Part shown: positions 63,512 to 64,000 of the stretch, one piece after another
Layout of the letters: each line of letters starts with the position of its first letter
Position numbering within the stretch: the first letter of the stretch is position 1
Assembly: GCA_016873735.1 (NCBI GenBank)
Contig: VGWD01000002.1
Location: 124,001-188,000, forward strand
From: Ignavibacteria bacterium
GTDB taxonomy: Bacteria; Bacteroidota; Ignavibacteria; Kapaibacteriales; UBA961
DNA length: 64,000 bases
Direction of reading: 5' to 3'
Notes under the pieces: generated by a model
The model's database searches: none
What the model was told of the DNA's origin: nothing
What the model saw: only the letters and a program-made list of their open reading frames with translations
Program-made: the position numbers and the translations under genes

Positions 63512-64000
63512 TGCCATCAACCATTGAAATCATAGGTTTTTTGACAGGTATACTGGGGGTATACCTCACGATTAAGCGCTCTCCTTTTTGCTGGCCGATA
63601 AGCGCAATCAATGTCTTGCTCTATTGTTCTCTTTTTTATACAGAACAGCTCTATGCTGATGCAGGATTGCAATTGGTCTTTTTCTCATTTTCGATCTATG
63701 GTTGGATACTATGGACTAAAAATGCGCAATCATATAAACCTGATGATTCACCCTTGCAAATAACCAAAAGCGGTCAATTGGAAATGCTGATTGCAGCATG
63801 TTGTCTAATACCGTTGGCATGCACACTGGGCTATGGATTGGATCAATTCACTGATGCCGCTTTACCATATTTTGATTCATTCCTGGCCATCATGAGCATT
63901 TGGGGACAATATCTTCAAACCAAGAAACATATTGAGCATTGGTATATATGGATCATTGTTGATGCTCTTTATATTGTGCTCTATATACAAAAGGACCTCA
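63511..64000 (+). CDS. pnuC: Nicotinamide mononucleotide/riboside transporter PnuC, partial
   Basis: Membrane permease for NAD precursors (or related B-vitamin precursors in its paralogues). The 163 visible codons contain spans with the family pattern SPFCWPISAINVLLYCSLFY, LVFFSFSIYGWILW, MSIWGQYLQTKKHIEHWY and WIIVDALYIVLYI. The last span and C-terminus lie beyond the window. Coupled to the barrel-like gene by TAATG; a link between the two (import across both membranes) is possible but not proven. Confidence 0.92.
   Translation, partial: MPSTIEIIGFLTGILGVYLTIKRSPFCWPISAINVLLYCSLFYTEQLYADAGLQLVFFSFSIYGWILWTKNAQSYKPDDSPLQITKSGQLEMLIAACCLIPLACTLGYGLDQFTDAALPYFDSFLAIMSIWGQYLQTKKHIEHWYIWIIVDALYIVLYIQKDL

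Overview
The window reads as one contiguous stretch of an AT-rich bacterial chromosome with tightly packed genes, many sharing ATGA or TAATG stop/start junctions. It points to the Bacteroidota/Chlorobiota/Ignavibacteriota branch, perhaps a Kapabacteria- or Ignavibacteria-like lineage. The evidence is: cargo proteins with C-terminal type IX secretion (T9SS) sorting domains; a PorE-like T9SS lipoprotein; a type III glutamine synthetase; Gram-negative envelope genes; and TAnnTTTG elements, the -7 box typical of Bacteroidota, 24 to 84 bases before several start codons. Some genes carry canonical Shine-Dalgarno sites, the best a GGAGGTGATT before rlpA. The species assignment is inference. I see no insertion sequence, prophage, CRISPR array or rRNA, and no gap of 300 bases or more without a gene.

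Layout. 1-6.4 kb (mostly minus): a coupled set of aminotransferase, rdgB, a carboxymuconolactone-decarboxylase-like gene and dacB (cut by the window edge), then a GT9/GT2 glycosyltransferase pair, with one SDR gene on the plus strand. 6.4-11.2 kb: a small T9SS cargo protein, a GH2-like protein fused to a multi-span membrane domain, and a DegT-type sugar aminotransferase. 11.2-13.9 kb: glnN with an Lrp-type regulator. 14-24 kb: mtgA, recA (with a striking inverted repeat upstream), typA, an SdpI-like membrane protein, a peroxiredoxin-like protein, tRNA-Met, a DUF151-UVR protein, etfBA and a PorE-like protein. 24-29.4 kb: ligA, a thioredoxin-like TlpA protein, prfC.

29.5-39.7 kb: a secreted beta-helix protein, an FkbM methyltransferase, then a run from PBP1A through an FAH hydrolase and two lipoproteins to a Wza-type exporter and a Wzz-type chain-length protein. 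This looks like an envelope or capsule export unit. 39.7-42 kb: a cobalamin riboswitch in front of a beta-propeller that carries a T9SS sorting domain, followed by cobC. It resembles a BtuG-like vitamin B12 capture system, but built on T9SS secretion instead of a lipoprotein anchor; this is the most interesting unit in the window. Then comes rodA.

43-53.5 kb (minus): kynA, comF, an unknown lipoprotein, tsaB, a GNAT acetyltransferase, murE, rlpA, an M1 peptidase with a T9SS domain, and ptsI, probably largely co-transcribed. 53.7-61.8 kb (plus): the classic fatty-acid cluster yceD-rpmF-plsX-fabH-fabD-fabG-acpP-fabF-rnc, followed by nrnA. 61.8-64 kb: a free-standing PASTA-domain membrane protein, an outer-membrane-barrel-like protein, and pnuC (cut by the window end).

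Taken together the window is mostly core metabolism plus cell-envelope building (dacB, mtgA, PBP1A, rodA, murE, rlpA, PASTA protein), with a T9SS surface-protein layer spread through it.
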